The notes under the pieces are model-generated. The model was not told where the DNA came from. It did not search any database and saw only the letters and a program-made list of their open reading frames with translations. The position numbers and the translations under genes are program-made. Shown in pieces: positions 63,681 to 64,000 of a stretch of DNA of 64,000 nucleotides. Every line of letters starts with the position of its first letter. The first letter of the stretch is position 1. The stretch lies in NCBI GenBank assembly GCA_017454265.1, contig JAFTDJ010000036.1:1-64000 (forward strand), given 5' to 3'. Origin of the DNA: Bacteroidales bacterium. GTDB taxonomy: Bacteria; Bacteroidota; Bacteroidia; Bacteroidales; UBA932.

Positions 63681-64000
63681 ATGAAGAAAAGGAGACTGCT
63701 TTATACCATTCTCTCCATCAGTTTGTTAACTGTTATGGCCGGGGCTGCTTGCCTCCATCAGCTGGAACTATGCTTTTCTGGTGTATCTGCTTGGGCTGAT
63801 TGCCATGATATTGGTCGCGCTGTTCCTGCCCAACGAGCGCTTGTCCGGTAGAGGGGGAGTTTTGGACTTGGTCCCGGATACCTCTGCCTCGCATCCGGAA
63901 GTGGTCTTGTCTGGCTGCTGCTTGGTTCTGCACTCATCGGCGTAGCCAATGGAATCGGGGTCCCTTATCTGAATACCATCGGCTCGGTAAAAGTGGGCAA
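63681..64000 (+). pseudogene. Decayed MFS transporter gene (runs off the window)
   Basis: The start (MKKRRLLYTILSISLLTVMA) is that of a major facilitator protein. Around 63740-63750 the reading frame shifts and the sequence jumps to a later transmembrane part (SWNYAFLVYLLGLIAMILVA, LFLPNERL), so about 100 or more residues are missing. Near 63850-63910 the frame changes back and continues as LLLGSALIGVANGIGVPYLN. Two frame changes plus an internal deletion in 320 bases indicate a broken gene, unless the assembly has errors. The rest lies outside the window. Confidence 0.7.

Overview
The window is a piece of a Bacteroidota (Bacteroidales-type) chromosome. The evidence is a SusC/SusD pair, many short lipoproteins, an ATP synthase operon in the order beta-epsilon-a-c-b-delta-alpha-gamma, BACON and PorV-like proteins, a probable T9SS sorting domain, and repeated TAnnTTTG promoter boxes, several with a TTTG box 18-23 bases upstream. 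The genome is fairly GC-rich and coding-dense. I cannot assign genus or species from sequence alone.

Layout. 0-3 kb (+): lipoprotein sulfatase and a class I glutamine-amidotransferase-like hydrolase. 3-6.9 kb (-): XRE-type regulator, recO, uvrA. 6.9-7.7 kb: promoter region, a truncated RHS fragment and two related hairpins. 7.7-9.4 kb (-): metallo-hydrolase and nucleoside kinase. 9.4-15.8 kb (+): two tandem deoxynucleoside kinases, acyl-CoA synthetase, FHS-type sugar transporter, ROK kinase, FKBP lipoprotein, terminator. 15.8-20.1 kb (-): two unknown genes, a family 3 glycosidase and an SGNH hydrolase. 20.2-29.2 kb (+): dnaX, lptB and the complete atp operon, with most genes overlapping. 29.4-36.6 kb (+): SusC, SusD and two accessory surface lipoproteins (a polysaccharide-utilisation-type locus). 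36.7-42.7 kb (+): BACON/FSU-type lipoprotein, unknown secreted protein, S8 protease with a C-terminal T9SS-type domain, and a PorV/PorQ-like barrel. 42.7-46.8 kb (-): Fe-S aldo/keto reductase, polyferredoxin, MINPP-like phosphatase. 46.9-52.5 kb (+): greA, HIT, TlpA-like lipoprotein, ribulokinase, FAD oxidoreductase, lipoprotein flavin reductase. 52.5-54.6 kb: a small island bounded by copies of the tRNA-Ser 3' end, with an AAA/DUF4143 ATPase, a gene remnant and hairpin-rich DNA. 54.6-62.2 kb (-): tRNA-Ser(UGA), three related lipoproteins, a second MINPP-like phosphatase, lspA, a dksA-like gene and ileS, apparently one operon. 62.2-64 kb (+): cvpA, tsaB and a decayed MFS gene at the edge.

The most unusual signals are: (1) a GC-rich 34-base element present twice, in frame, inside uvrA and inside the family 3 glycosidase, with a second kind of dispersed repeat in frame inside ileS; (2) the protease / PorV-like / BACON cluster, which looks like a self-contained T9SS-linked surface module; (3) the three copies of the tRNA-Ser 3' end around the ATPase gene. 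All family calls come from reading motifs; no database search was possible.
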